A stretch of DNA of 12,102 nucleotides from an uncultured Propionibacteriaceae bacterium. Lineage in GTDB: Bacteria; Actinomycetota; Actinomycetes; Propionibacteriales; Propionibacteriaceae. How positions within the stretch are numbered: the first letter of the stretch is position 1; the number at the start of each line of letters is the position of its first letter. The notes under the pieces are model-generated. The model saw only the letters and a list, made by a program, of their open reading frames with translations. It had not been told where the DNA came from and searched no databases. Made by a program: the position numbers and the translations under genes. Positions 1 through 7,449 of this stretch are shown piece after piece. The DNA is taken from contig CAMCJC010000043.1 of assembly GCA_945875065.1 (NCBI GenBank), positions 1-12,102 on the forward strand, read 5' to 3'.

Positions 1-256
1 TCGGTCTCTCCCCGCGCGGGCCATCGCCGCCGACAAGCGCGACGACTTCTCGATGACGTGGCTCGTCGGCGAACTCGACACCCCGGCGAAGGGCGGCGAC
101 GACGGCGGCTTCGACGCGCTCGGCGAGGCGAAGTCGGCTGAGCGAGCGTTTCGCTCCACTGGCGTCGAAACCTCGCTGAAGGTCCTGCCCGGGGAGACCC
201 ACGTCACCTCGGTTCATCGAGGCGCGGAGGAACTGCGACGGCTGTTTGGCGGATAG
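1..256 (+). CDS. Alpha/beta-hydrolase-type esterase, C-terminal fragment (partial)
   Basis: This is the last 84 codons of a gene that begins before the window; the frame is open from base 2 to the TAG at 254-256. The fragment reads as the end of an alpha/beta hydrolase of the BesA/YbbA (COG2819, predicted esterase) kind. A GELD strand precedes an Asp-rich stretch, a helix rich in Glu/Ala and an SLKVLPGETH strand-turn. The His of PGETH sits where these enzymes carry the catalytic His close to the C terminus. The nucleophile Ser elbow would lie upstream and cannot be seen, so substrate and even family are uncertain. The internal ATG at 53 is not a real start, because coding continues upstream in frame. 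purB follows after only 9 bp. Confidence 0.6.
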   Translation, partial: RSLPARAIAADKRDDFSMTWLVGELDTPAKGGDDGGFDALGEAKSAERAFRSTGVETSLKVLPGETHVTSVHRGAEELRRLFGG

Positions 257-259
257 AGT
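254..259 (+). promoter_or_regulatory. Candidate -10 element of a leaderless purB promoter
   Basis: TAGAGT overlaps the stop codon of the upstream gene and lies 6 nt before the purB ATG at 266, so transcription would start at or next to the A of ATG. No Shine-Dalgarno sequence precedes this ATG, which fits a leaderless mRNA. No convincing -35 box is visible. TANNNT hexamers are short and could arise by chance; the same spacing recurs before three other genes in the window. Confidence 0.4.
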
Positions 260-265
260 GCCGTC

Positions 266-1696
266 ATGACGGTTCCGAACGTGCTTGCCACCCGCTATGC
301 CTCCGAGCAGATCCGTGCCATCTGGGCGCCGGAGGCTAAGGTTATCGCCGAGCGGCGGCTGTGGCTGGCGGTGCTTCGAGCCCAGCGCGACCTCGGCGTC
401 GACTTCGGCGGGGCCGAGCCCGATGTCGTCATCGCCGACTACGAGGCCGTGGTCGACCGCGTCGATCTTGAGTCCATCGCCGCGCGGGAGCGCGTGACGC
501 GTCACGACGTCAAGGCCCGCATTGAGGAGTTCAACGCTCTGGCGGGCCACGAGCACGTCCACAAGGGCATGACCTCCCGCGACCTGACGGAGAACATCGA
601 GCAGTTCCAGGTGCTGGGGTCGCTGAAGATCGTGCGGGACCGGGTCGTCGCGGCGTTGGCGAACCTGGCCCGGCTGGCGGTCGCGTGGGGCGGGCAATCG
701 CTGACGGGCCGGTCCCACAATGTCGCGGCGCAGATCACGACGCTCGGCAAGCGCTTCGCCACCGCCGCCGACGAACTACTCGTCGCGTATCGGCGTCTCG
801 ACGAGCTGGTCGCCCGATACCCAGCGCGCGGCATCAAGGGACCGGTCGGGACGGCGCAGGACATGCTCGACCTCCTTGGCGGCGATACCGACAAGCTCAC
901 CGAGCTGGAGCGCCGAGTGACCTCCGAGCTGGGTTTCAACCAGGTCCTCACGTCGACGGGACAGGTATACCCGCGCAGCCTCGACTACGACGTCGTCACC
1001 GCCCTCGCGCAGACCGCGGCGGCGCCGTCGAACGTCGCGACGACGATCCGCCTGATGGCCGGTCTCGAGCTGGTGACGGAGGGGTTCAAGGAGGGGCAGG
1101 TCGGCTCGTCGGCGATGCCGCACAAGATGAACACCCGCTCGTGCGAGCGGGTCAACGGCCTGGCGGTGATCCTGCGCGGGTACGTCGCGATGGTCGGCGA
1201 ACTCGCCGGCGACCAGTGGAACGAGGGCGACGTCTCGTGCTCGGTGGTGCGCCGCGTCGCCCTACCCGATGCGTTCTTCGCGCTCGACGGGCTGTTCGAG
1301 ACTTTCCTGACGGTCCTCGCGGACTTCGGCGCGTTCCCCGAGGTCATCGCGGCCGAGCTCGACCGCTACCTGCCGTTCCTGACCACCACGAAGGTGCTGA
1401 TGGCGGCGGTCCGCAAGGGCGTCGGCCGCGAGGAGGCGCACGAGGCGATCAAGGAGCATGCGGTTGGAGTCGCGCTGGAGATGCGGCAGGGCCTCAAGAC
1501 CAACGACCTCCTAGACCGCCTCGCCTCGGACGGCCGCCTCAAGCTGACCCGCGACGAACTCGGAGCCCTCATCACCGACCCCCTCGAACTCGCGGGAACA
1601 GCGGGGCAGCAGGTAGAGCGGATCGCCGAAGAGGTCGCAGTGATCACGGCCCAGCACCCGGAGGCGGCCGCCTACCGTCCGGGAGCGGTGCTGTAG
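266..1696 (+). CDS. purB: Adenylosuccinate lyase
   Basis: PurB catalyses two cytosolic steps of purine synthesis: cleavage of SAICAR to AICAR plus fumarate, and of adenylosuccinate to AMP plus fumarate. The 476-residue protein has the usual length for actinobacterial PurB. The fumarase/aspartase superfamily signature GSSAMPHKMN is at residues 280-289, and the conserved TSRDLTEN segment lies near residue 107. The N terminus (ATRYAS, then a WAPEAK segment) is typical of actinobacterial homologues. The ATG at 266 is chosen because it gives this N terminus; it has no ribosome site but has a TANNNT element 6 nt upstream, so it may be leaderless. It lies 9 bp after an esterase-like gene. No other pur gene is in view, so purB stands alone here. 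The frame is intact. Confidence 0.97.
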   Translation: MTVPNVLATRYASEQIRAIWAPEAKVIAERRLWLAVLRAQRDLGVDFGGAEPDVVIADYEAVVDRVDLESIAARERVTRHDVKARIEEFNALAGHEHVHKGMTSRDLTENIEQFQVLGSLKIVRDRVVAALANLARLAVAWGGQSLTGRSHNVAAQITTLGKRFATAADELLVAYRRLDELVARYPARGIKGPVGTAQDMLDLLGGDTDKLTELERRVTSELGFNQVLTSTGQVYPRSLDYDVVTALAQTAAAPSNVATTIRLMAGLELVTEGFKEGQVGSSAMPHKMNTRSCERVNGLAVILRGYVAMVGELAGDQWNEGDVSCSVVRRVALPDAFFALDGLFETFLTVLADFGAFPEVIAAELDRYLPFLTTTKVLMAAVRKGVGREEAHEAIKEHAVGVALEMRQGLKTNDLLDRLASDGRLKLTRDELGALITDPLELAGTAGQQVERIAEEVAVITAQHPEAAAYRPGAVL

Positions 1697-1811
1697 TCGG
1701 GGCAGGTTGTCGACCAGCCGGTCGTCAGCGGTTAGCGGGGCCCGAAACGTTCGCTCGGATCGTATCTCCGGCCCCTCGTCGGCGTTCCCGTCGTCGCAGC
1801 TGAGCCGTGGC

Positions 1812-1899
1812 CCTGCAGGCACGAATCGCCGTTTTTGGTGAACGAGGGTGCCTGCGGCTAGGGGTTTTGTGTCGCCCGTTCACCTGGCCCGGCGATTCG
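1812..1899. repeat. Nested inverted repeat, REPIN-like or long RNA hairpin
   Basis: Two pairs of perfect arms are nested. CGAATCGCCG at 1822-1831 pairs with CGGCGATTCG at 1890-1899, and GGTGAACG at 1837-1844 pairs with CGTTCACC at 1877-1884. The arms are separated by a 5/5 internal loop (1832-1836 and 1885-1889). The element is therefore two inverted copies of the same short sequence, about 18 bp of pairing over 78 nt. A competing pair, GCAGGCAC at 1815-1822 and GTGCCTGC at 1848-1855, shares bases with the left arm, so two alternative folds are possible. Twin inverted copies in a non-coding gap resemble REP doublets (REPINs). Whether it recurs in the genome cannot be seen here. Confidence 0.55.
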
Positions 1900-1948
1900 G
1901 GCACGACTCCCCCGGGGTATGTGGAAGGCGGGAAGCAAGTTGGTTCTC

Positions 1949-1976
1949 ACCCTAGCGGCGGTCGCCGGTCCTAGGT
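1949..1976. repeat. Small hairpin in the purB/permease gap
   Basis: CCTAG (1951-1955) pairs with CTAGG (1971-1975), and inside it CGGC (1956-1959) pairs with GCCG (1964-1967), leaving a 4-nt loop and a 3-nt bulge. There is no T tract, so it is not a clear intrinsic terminator. It may be part of the same repeat region or a stability element. Confidence 0.3.
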
Positions 1977-2023
1977 GGAGCGAAGCACGGCAACAGGCCC
2001 CGGGGGGCGTAGAGCGCGCGAAA

Positions 2024-2048
2024 GGTGGGGCCGCTACGCGACCCCACC
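2024..2048 (-). terminator. Hairpin terminator after the ABC permease gene
   Basis: GGTGGGG (2024-2030) pairs with CCCCACC (2042-2048). Inside, CGC/GCG (2032-2034 and 2038-2040) continues the stem after one C-A mismatch, closing on a TAC triloop, for 10 base pairs in all. It lies 17 nt beyond the permease stop. On the minus strand it is followed by only TTT, a short U run as often seen in high-GC bacteria. The plus strand has CCTTT after the stem, so it may also stop transcripts arriving from purB. Confidence 0.6.
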
Positions 2049-2065
2049 CCTTTGATCCGCGAGCC

Positions 2066-3175
2066 TCAGGCCTCGGCCTTGAGCGCTTCGCGCCACTTCA
2101 TGGGCTTGCCGGTTTGCAGGAGGCCACCGTCGTAGACCTTGCCCGCTAGGACGATGACGGCCGCCGTCGTTGCGATGAGGATCGCCATCGCCGCGAACGG
2201 CTCCCACACGGGGCTGTCGCCCTGGAAGATGCGGATCGGCACCGCGACCGCCGAGGTGAGCGGGAACAGGGCCATGACCTGCATCGCAACCTGGTTGGTG
2301 CCTGCGAAGATGACGCCGAAGTAGGGGAGCATCACGAGCCAGATCAACGGCTGGACAGTGTTGTTCAGGTCCTCGGTGCGGGAAGCCAGGGCCGCTGCCG
2401 CGGCGTACAGCGACGCGACCATTACGAACCCGAAGAGGAACAGGATCGCGAACCAGGCGATGGGACCCGCCAGCTGGTCTAGCGGGATTATGTCGCCGTT
2501 GATCGTCGCGCCCAGCACGACCGTCGCGATGATCAGGACGATCTGCACCATGGCCGCGATCGAGTTGCCGATGATCTTGCCCGTCAGCAGCGCCTTGGAG
2601 GACACGCTCGCAACTAGGATCTCGACGATCCGCGTCTGCTTTTCCTCGACGACCGACTGGGCGATGCTCATGCCGAATGTGATCGCCGCCATCATCCACA
2701 CCATGCCAAATCCGAGGCGGAGCATGTACAAGATGCCGGGATGGGGTGCATCAGGGTTGAGGATCTCGACTTCCGGGGTGACCGACAGCGCGTTGATGAG
2801 CGACGACGGCAGATCCTTCTCCACCAAGATCTTCATGCCGGTCGGATTGCTGGCATCGGCTACGACGGCGGCCGTGACCTCTCCCGAGGCAGCCAGCTCC
2901 TTGGCAGCCGCGTCGTCGGCGACCTCCTTGACCTTGAGATCGGGAATCTTCTGAAGCGCGGTCGCGACCTGGCCGGACGCGGCGACGGTGCTGTCGCCCA
3001 TCATCAGCTTGCCGAGCTGGGGGGCGAACACCATCAGCACCAGGAAGATGGCCATCGTGATGATGGTCGAGATCAGGAACGACTTCGACAGGCACCTGAC
3101 GACGATTTCGCGTTTGGCGACAATGCCGACGGTCTTCCAGAAGGTGGGGCGGGGGGTCGCGGACTGGATGCTCAC
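2066..3175 (-). CDS. ABC-2 type (NatB/YhaP-like) transporter permease
   Basis: A 369-residue membrane subunit of an ABC exporter. One membrane helix near residues 30-52 is followed by an extracytoplasmic domain of about 100 residues. Five further hydrophobic stretches then span residues 150-350. The motif EEKQTRIVEIL, around residue 177, follows the second helix and is the hallmark of ABC-2/NatB-type permeases. The start is GTG at 3175, which overlaps the ATPase stop as GTGA; an AAGGAG ribosome site lies 8 nt upstream inside the ATPase gene, so the pair is translationally coupled. NatAB-type systems export sodium, peptides or drugs; the substrate here is not evident. Control by the adjacent two-component system is inferred from gene order. 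Confidence 0.9.
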   Translation of the reverse strand: MSIQSATPRPTFWKTVGIVAKREIVVRCLSKSFLISTIITMAIFLVLMVFAPQLGKLMMGDSTVAASGQVATALQKIPDLKVKEVADDAAAKELAASGEVTAAVVADASNPTGMKILVEKDLPSSLINALSVTPEVEILNPDAPHPGILYMLRLGFGMVWMMAAITFGMSIAQSVVEEKQTRIVEILVASVSSKALLTGKIIGNSIAAMVQIVLIIATVVLGATINGDIIPLDQLAGPIAWFAILFLFGFVMVASLYAAAAALASRTEDLNNTVQPLIWLVMLPYFGVIFAGTNQVAMQVMALFPLTSAVAVPIRIFQGDSPVWEPFAAMAILIATTAAVIVLAGKVYDGGLLQTGKPMKWREALKAEA

Positions 3176-4053
3176 TTCGACATCTCCTTGTAAATCTCGT
3201 GCAGGGTGCGGGTGACGCGCCCGAACTTGGTGACGACACCGCGCGTCATGGCCTCGGCGAGGATGCGGTTTGCGGTGGTTTCGTCGAATGTCTGGAAGCG
3301 GACGTAGCCGCCGTCGAACTCGATGACCGTCACTCCTAGGTCGCGGACCCAGCCGGTGTCGGCCTCCATCTGGAGCTCCCAGTCGTTGCTGGTGTCCAGC
3401 GCCAGCAGCTGTGACCGGGTGCCTTTCGCGCGAATCTCACCGTTTCCGATCAAGACGAGCTCGTCGCAGAGCCGCTCGACGACGTCTAGCTGGTGCGACG
3501 AGAACAGCACCGGCGCGCCGGTGGCGGCGACGTCGCGCAGCACCTGCACGGTGGCGTCGACGGCGTCGGGGTCGAGGCCGGAGAACGGTTCGTCGAGGAT
3601 GAGGGCGCCGGGTCGGTGCACCAGGGCGGCCGCGATCTGGGCGCGCTGCTGGTTGCCGAGCGACAGCGACTCAAGCGTGTCGGTGGGCTTGCCCTTCAGC
3701 CCGAGGCGCTCCAGCAATTCGAGCCCGTAGCGCTTCGCCTCGGCGGCGGGGGTACCGTGCAGCTCGGCGAGGTAGACCAGCTGGTCGATGACCTTCATCT
3801 TCGGGTATAGGCCCCGCTCCTCTGGCATGTACCCGAAGGCGGCGCGTTGATCGGCGGTGATGGGGGTGCCGTCGACGAGGACCTGGCCGTCGTTGGCCGC
3901 GAGTACGCCGAGGATGATGCGCATCGTGGTGGTCTTGCCGGCACCGTTGCCACCGACGAAACCCGTCATGAGGCCCGGCTTGATATCGAATGACACGTCT
4001 TTGAGGACGTGCTTGTCTCCGAAGAAGCGGTGGACGTTTTGGACGCTGATCAT
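3172..4053 (-). CDS. ABC transporter ATP-binding protein (NatA-like)
   Basis: A 293-residue cytosolic ATPase that drives the permease encoded next. Walker A is GGNGAGKT (34-41), the signature is LSLGNQQ (130-136), Walker B is LILDEP (151-156) and the switch His is in SSHQLD (H187). The Q-loop region reads GYMPEERGLYP (75-85), which is the usual NatA/CcmA-like form of this loop. Beyond about residue 215 lies a small C-terminal domain typical of NatA/DrrA-type exporters. The ATG at 4053 is the natural start; it has no clear ribosome site but has TAGCGT 7 nt upstream, so it may be leaderless. A palindrome centred near 4123 sits upstream and may be an activator site. The TGA stop overlaps the permease GTG. 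Confidence 0.94.
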   Translation of the reverse strand: MISVQNVHRFFGDKHVLKDVSFDIKPGLMTGFVGGNGAGKTTTMRIILGVLAANDGQVLVDGTPITADQRAAFGYMPEERGLYPKMKVIDQLVYLAELHGTPAAEAKRYGLELLERLGLKGKPTDTLESLSLGNQQRAQIAAALVHRPGALILDEPFSGLDPDAVDATVQVLRDVAATGAPVLFSSHQLDVVERLCDELVLIGNGEIRAKGTRSQLLALDTSNDWELQMEADTGWVRDLGVTVIEFDGGYVRFQTFDETTANRILAEAMTRGVVTKFGRVTRTLHEIYKEMSK

Positions 4054-4060
4054 GGCGTAA

Positions 4061-4066
4061 ACGCTA
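4061..4066 (-). promoter_or_regulatory. Candidate -10 element of the ABC operon promoter
   Basis: On the minus strand TAGCGT ends 7 nt before the ATPase ATG, placing the transcription start at or beside the start codon. There is no good -35 hexamer at 16-18 nt, as expected of a promoter that needs an activator. A 6-bp inverted repeat, TTGCGC (4083-4088) and GCGCAA (4094-4099), lies just upstream. If used, this promoter would let the exporter genes be induced separately from the kinase/regulator genes. Confidence 0.4.
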
Positions 4067-4114
4067 CGGATTCACCGCCCGGTTGCGCTTCCCGCGCAAG
4101 GGGGAAATTGGCTT

Positions 4115-4132
4115 CTCCCCCGATCGGGGGAG
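4115..4132. promoter_or_regulatory. 18-bp perfect palindrome, candidate response-regulator operator
   Basis: CTCCCCCGATCGGGGGAG is self-complementary over all 18 bases. It lies in the 110-bp gap between the response regulator and the ABC ATPase genes, centred about 57 bp upstream of the candidate -10 and about 70 bp upstream of the likely transcription start, an activator-like position. Further GGGGGA half-sites occur at 4100-4105 and 4146-4151. NarL-family dimers bind such inverted repeats, so autogenous binding by the adjacent regulator is a fair inference. A terminator role is less likely, since no T run follows on either strand. Confidence 0.5.
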
Positions 4133-4163
4133 GAGAGACCTCGACGGGGGATATCGGCCCCGA

Positions 4164-4823
4164 CTAGGTATGCGATGGTGAGATCAGGCCGTGTTCGTAA
4201 GCCCAGATGACGGCGCTGATGCGGTCGCGCAGGTTCAGCTTGGCGAGGATGTTGGACACGTGGGTCTTCACCGTCTCGGCGCTGACGAATAGCTCCGCCG
4301 CGATCTCCGCGTTGGTCAGCCCCCGCGCCAGGCAGAGCAACGTCTCGTGCTCCCGCTCGGTCAGCTCCAGGACCCGCTCCGCCGGCTTCAACGACGGTGC
4401 GGGTGCCCCCGCGAACCGCGAGATGACGCGCCTGGTCACCTGTGGCGACAACAGCCCCTCGCCGCGACCCAGCACCTGCACCGCTTCGATCAGTTGTTCC
4501 GCTTCGGCGGTCTTCAACAGGAACCCGGCCGCCCCTGCCTGGAGTGTCTCGAACAGGAAGTCATCGCGGTCGAACGTCGTCAGGATCAGGATTGCCGCCC
4601 GGCATCCGTTCGCGGTGAGCTGCCGCGTCGCCTCGATGCCGTCTAGCTGCGGCATCTGCACGTCCATGCACACGACGTCCGGGTCGAGTCGGGCCGCCAT
4701 CGCGACGCCCTCGACGCCGTTCGCCGCCTCCCCAACGACCTCGATGCCCGGCTCGGTCTCCAGGATCGTCTTGAAACCCATTCGGATCAGGGGCTGGTCG
4801 TCGACCAGCAGCACGCGGATCAT
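4164..4823 (-). CDS. NarL/LuxR-family response regulator
   Basis: A 219-residue transcription factor. The receiver domain spans residues 1-120, with acidic pocket D8/D9, phospho-acceptor D54 in CMDVQMP, the switch Thr at 82-83 and K104. A linker leads to a LuxR-type helix-turn-helix at about 152-212 (LTEREHETL through the VSAETVKTHVSNIL recognition region). Phosphorylation of D54 by the histidine kinase should promote dimer formation and DNA binding. Its ATG overlaps the kinase stop as ATGA (4820-4823), so the two are translationally coupled. The palindrome beyond its 3' end, before the ABC exporter genes, is the obvious candidate target. The stimulus is unknown; systems of this layout often respond to envelope stress or antimicrobials. 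Confidence 0.94.
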   Translation of the reverse strand: MIRVLLVDDQPLIRMGFKTILETEPGIEVVGEAANGVEGVAMAARLDPDVVCMDVQMPQLDGIEATRQLTANGCRAAILILTTFDRDDFLFETLQAGAAGFLLKTAEAEQLIEAVQVLGRGEGLLSPQVTRRVISRFAGAPAPSLKPAERVLELTEREHETLLCLARGLTNAEIAAELFVSAETVKTHVSNILAKLNLRDRISAVIWAYEHGLISPSHT

Positions 4824-6043
4824 GCCTCGACTCCAACCGGGATCTCGGCCCGCACCCGGAATCCGCCGCGAGGTTTTGAGCCCGCCTCGAACGTGCCGCC
4901 GACGGCCGCTACTCGTTCGCGCATCCCGATCAGACCGGTGCCGGTGCCGGGCATGCGCGGCCGCATGCCGATGCCGTCGTCCGCGACTTCCAGTTCGACG
5001 GAGTTGGTGCGCCCTCGCAGCCTCACCGCGACCTTCGCGTTCGGACCCGCGTGCTTGGAGGCGTTGGTCAGCGCCTCCTGCGTGACTCGGTACAGCGTCA
5101 GCTCGACGGCCGGCGTCACCGGAGGCACCTCGCCGATGACCTCGTAGTTCACGTCTCGACCCGCCAGCCGAGACGACGTCACCAGTGCCGCCAGGTCGTC
5201 CAGGGTGGGCAGGCCCTCGCGCTCACCATCGCCGGTGCGAAGCGTCAAGACCAGGGTTCTCAGATCCTTCACGGCGAGCCGCGCCCCCGATTCGACTTGC
5301 TTCAAGGCGTCTTTCGCCCGTTTCGGGTCAGCATCCATGAGGCGACGCGCGGCCGCGGCCTGCACCGACATGGTGGTCACGTGGTGGGCGACGACATCAT
5401 GCAGCTCACGCGCGATCCGTACTCGTTCCTCCCCGATCGCCTTCGAGACCAGCTCGGCCTGTAGCGCTTCGATGCTGTCGTTGGCTCGAATCAACTCTGC
5501 CTGTTCCATCACGCGTCGCCACGCCTGGTCGCCGAAGAACCAAGCAGCGGCGAAGAATGCCGCGTTGGTGATCCACTGGACCGCGAGGCCGGCGGTGAGC
5601 ATGGAGGGGGTCGTCAGCAACTCTCTCGTGCGCAGCCTGTCGAACGCCTGGAGCCCGGCGACGAAAAGCCAGATCGCCATCGACACCACCACCGCGACCC
5701 GCGACCAAAAGGACGCCTGCCGCCGACCGGACCAGGCGCTCATCGAGAAGAACGCGAGGAATAGCGTCACCTGACCGGAGTTGATATCCGTGCCCATCGT
5801 GTTCGCCAACAGGATGTACAGGGCGTTGACCGCGAGGCCGGAGCACAAGGGGAAACGCCGGCGCACCACCAACGGCACCACCATGATGACGGCCCCCAAC
5901 GACTGCATCCAGATCGGCGTTCGGAAGAAGTTGGCGCCGGCCAGGGCCGTGAGCGCGGCCAGCAGCGCACCCACGCCCATCAGCCCGACTGTGACAAGGG
6001 CGTCGGTGCGCAGCCAGTTCGCAGGCAGCGGTCGAGTCGACAT
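4820..6043 (-). CDS. Sensor histidine kinase, NarL-system type (HisKA_3)
   Basis: A 407-residue membrane kinase paired with the response regulator. The N-terminal 170 residues hold about five hydrophobic helices with short loops, so sensing is probably within the membrane rather than in a large outer domain. A coiled-coil-like linker (175-205) leads to the HisKA_3 dimerisation box with phospho-acceptor H215 in ARELHDVVAHH. The ATPase domain has N327 (N box), DDGIGM (355-360) and GTGTGLIGMRERV (366-378). I prefer the ATG at 6043. An in-frame TTG at 6073 would add ten residues, but TAGCAT lies 7 nt before the ATG, which suggests a leaderless start there. The gene begins 47 bp after the DUF4832-type gene ends. 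Confidence 0.92.
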   Translation of the reverse strand: MSTRPLPANWLRTDALVTVGLMGVGALLAALTALAGANFFRTPIWMQSLGAVIMVVPLVVRRRFPLCSGLAVNALYILLANTMGTDINSGQVTLFLAFFSMSAWSGRRQASFWSRVAVVVSMAIWLFVAGLQAFDRLRTRELLTTPSMLTAGLAVQWITNAAFFAAAWFFGDQAWRRVMEQAELIRANDSIEALQAELVSKAIGEERVRIARELHDVVAHHVTTMSVQAAAARRLMDADPKRAKDALKQVESGARLAVKDLRTLVLTLRTGDGEREGLPTLDDLAALVTSSRLAGRDVNYEVIGEVPPVTPAVELTLYRVTQEALTNASKHAGPNAKVAVRLRGRTNSVELEVADDGIGMRPRMPGTGTGLIGMRERVAAVGGTFEAGSKPRGGFRVRAEIPVGVEA

Positions 6044-6050
6044 GTTCGCG

Positions 6051-6056
6051 ATGCTA
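6051..6056 (-). promoter_or_regulatory. Candidate -10 element of the histidine kinase operon
   Basis: On the minus strand TAGCAT ends 7 nt before the kinase ATG at 6043, so the transcript would begin at the start codon. It lies in the 47-bp gap after the DUF4832-type gene and implies that the kinase genes need not be read through from upstream. No clear -35 box is seen. Confidence 0.35.
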
Positions 6057-6090
6057 TCCGACCGGCCCGACAAAAAGCTCGGACTAGTTC

Positions 6091-7449
6091 TTAGCCTAGG
6101 GTCAGGTATCCGGGGAAGTCGGCGTCCTGCTCAGCGTTGGAGAACTTGAGTGGGGCACCGCCAGCCATCGGGTTCGGAATCCGCACGGCCAGGGTGTCGT
6201 TTACGGTCCGCACATCGGCGGTCACTTCCGTAGTCTGTCCGGGCAGCAGCGCCGGAAGGTTGGCGTCGACCGCCACCGGCTCGACCGGGTTGCCGTTCGC
6301 GTCCAGGTATGTGAACTCAACGGGCCAGTCGTAGTAGAACGGCGCGACACCGCGGTTGGTGATCCGGATCGATACTGCCGTCTCGGTGCCACGGGTCTCG
6401 GTCTTGGCTTTGGTGATAGCGAGGTCGTAGCCGAGCGACGCAGCGCCCGACAGCGCGGCGGAACGTTCCCTATCGCCGTAGCTCCCGGTGAAGGCCTCCT
6501 CGTTGATTAGCCACGACGCATGAGAACCCAGCACGGCCTCATTGAAGTTCTCCGCTGAGTCCTGGCATGCCAAAGGGTCCTCGAACAGGCAGCTCTGCAG
6601 CGACGGATAGAGCTCGCCTCCGACGGCCTCGGTCTGCCAGCGGTCGGTCAGCTGCGAGGCATGCATGCGGCTGAGGAAGTGCCAGTCGGCGGTCTGCAAC
6701 GTCGAATAGGCGAACGAATCATCGTGGAAGCCGACGGCGGTGTTTTCCAAACCCTCTCGGGGATTGCGGTTCAGCAGCTTGGTGGTACTGAACGCCTGGT
6801 CCCAGGCCTGGTAGAAACCGAGTTCGACTTCCCTGGACGGCATCCAGTTGGTTCCGTCTGGGTTATCGCCATTGACGTCACCGGACATGGGGTAGGTGTG
6901 CTGTTCGCCCCAGAAACCGACAAGCCCGGTGGTGATGTAGCCGATGCGCGGGTCACCGTCATACTTGGCGCCGAAAGCGGCTGTGAAGTCTGTGATCAGC
7001 GACTGCACGCGCGGGTCGTTGTAGTCGGGGGAGAAGCTGATCCCGTTGTTGTCGTAGAAGCTGTAGCGCCGCGACTGGTCGATCCCACCGTCGCCGAGGA
7101 GATAGTCGGGCACGCCCGTCGGCTTGCCCGGATTGTCGAGGTAGAACCGCAGCGCCACCTGATGTCCGCGCGACTTAGCCGCCTCCAACTCGGTCTCGAA
7201 CGCCGACCAGTCGTAAGTGCGTTCACCCTTGACTACGGCCTTCAGCGGCAGCATCACCCACTCCATCGTGTGGGGGAAAGCCTGCGACCGGTCCTCGGCG
7301 GGACTGAACGGCACGAACCCTTTGAGCGGGTTATCCGCGCGGGCTGTCGTGACGGTGAGGGAGCGCCATCCATCCGCCTGGGCGGGGTGGGCAAAGACCA
7401 TGCTCGTAAAGGCGAGGGCGGCGGTAACGGCTGCGGTGCGGAACTTCAA
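6091..7449 (-). CDS. Secreted DUF4832-type protein, possible glycoside hydrolase-like enzyme
   Basis: I read this as a DUF4874/DUF4832-family exported protein of 452 residues. The mature part begins with an ADNPLKGF segment, the start typical of DUF4874. A middle region with DPRVQSLI, YDGDPRIGYI and GLVGFWGEQHTY is characteristic of this family. A C-terminal beta-rich part (about 350-450) reads like an immunoglobulin-type fold. The TIM-barrel-like N-terminal region suggests carbohydrate binding or hydrolysis, but no substrate is established. The start is TTG at 7449: AGGAGA lies 6 nt upstream, and this start gives a clean signal peptide (basic MKFR, hydrophobic core, AQA cleavage site near residue 25). 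An upstream in-frame GTG at 7488 would put 13 extra residues before the signal. Two Cys in a CLFEDPLAC segment may form a disulfide. Confidence 0.8.
   Translation of the reverse strand: MKFRTAAVTAALAFTSMVFAHPAQADGWRSLTVTTARADNPLKGFVPFSPAEDRSQAFPHTMEWVMLPLKAVVKGERTYDWSAFETELEAAKSRGHQVALRFYLDNPGKPTGVPDYLLGDGGIDQSRRYSFYDNNGISFSPDYNDPRVQSLITDFTAAFGAKYDGDPRIGYITTGLVGFWGEQHTYPMSGDVNGDNPDGTNWMPSREVELGFYQAWDQAFSTTKLLNRNPREGLENTAVGFHDDSFAYSTLQTADWHFLSRMHASQLTDRWQTEAVGGELYPSLQSCLFEDPLACQDSAENFNEAVLGSHASWLINEEAFTGSYGDRERSAALSGAASLGYDLAITKAKTETRGTETAVSIRITNRGVAPFYYDWPVEFTYLDANGNPVEPVAVDANLPALLPGQTTEVTADVRTVNDTLAVRIPNPMAGGAPLKFSNAEQDADFPGYLTLG

Larger units (their letters stand above)
1697..2065. other. 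Gene-free gap between convergent purB and ABC permease genes
   Basis: These 369 bp separate two convergent genes. The short open frames here have poor codon use and no ribosome sites, so I see no gene. The gap holds, left to right: a weak 5-bp hairpin (CGACC at 1711-1715, GGTCG at 1720-1724), a large nested inverted repeat (1812-1899), a smaller hairpin (1949-1976) and a terminator-like hairpin (2024-2048). A length well above the other gaps, combined with this much symmetry, suggests terminators plus a repeat element. A structured small RNA cannot be excluded. Confidence 0.6.

Noticed and set aside
685..1803. 372-codon open frame overlapping purB on the same strand
   Set aside because: It is an Arg/Pro/Gly-rich shadow of purB with no ribosome site and no recognisable domain.
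1919..2149. 76-codon plus-strand open frame in the gap after purB
   Set aside because: It runs through the terminator hairpin into the 3' end of the convergent permease gene, has no ribosome site and shows no domain.
4115..4132. Reading the GC-rich palindrome as an intrinsic terminator of the response-regulator gene
   Set aside because: It has no loop beyond the GATC centre and no U run on either strand, and half-sites flank it, so an operator is the better reading.
6044..6073. TTG start at 6073 for the histidine kinase
   Set aside because: It adds ten non-conserved residues; ATG 6043 with the TANNNT element 7 nt upstream is simpler. It cannot be excluded by sequence alone.
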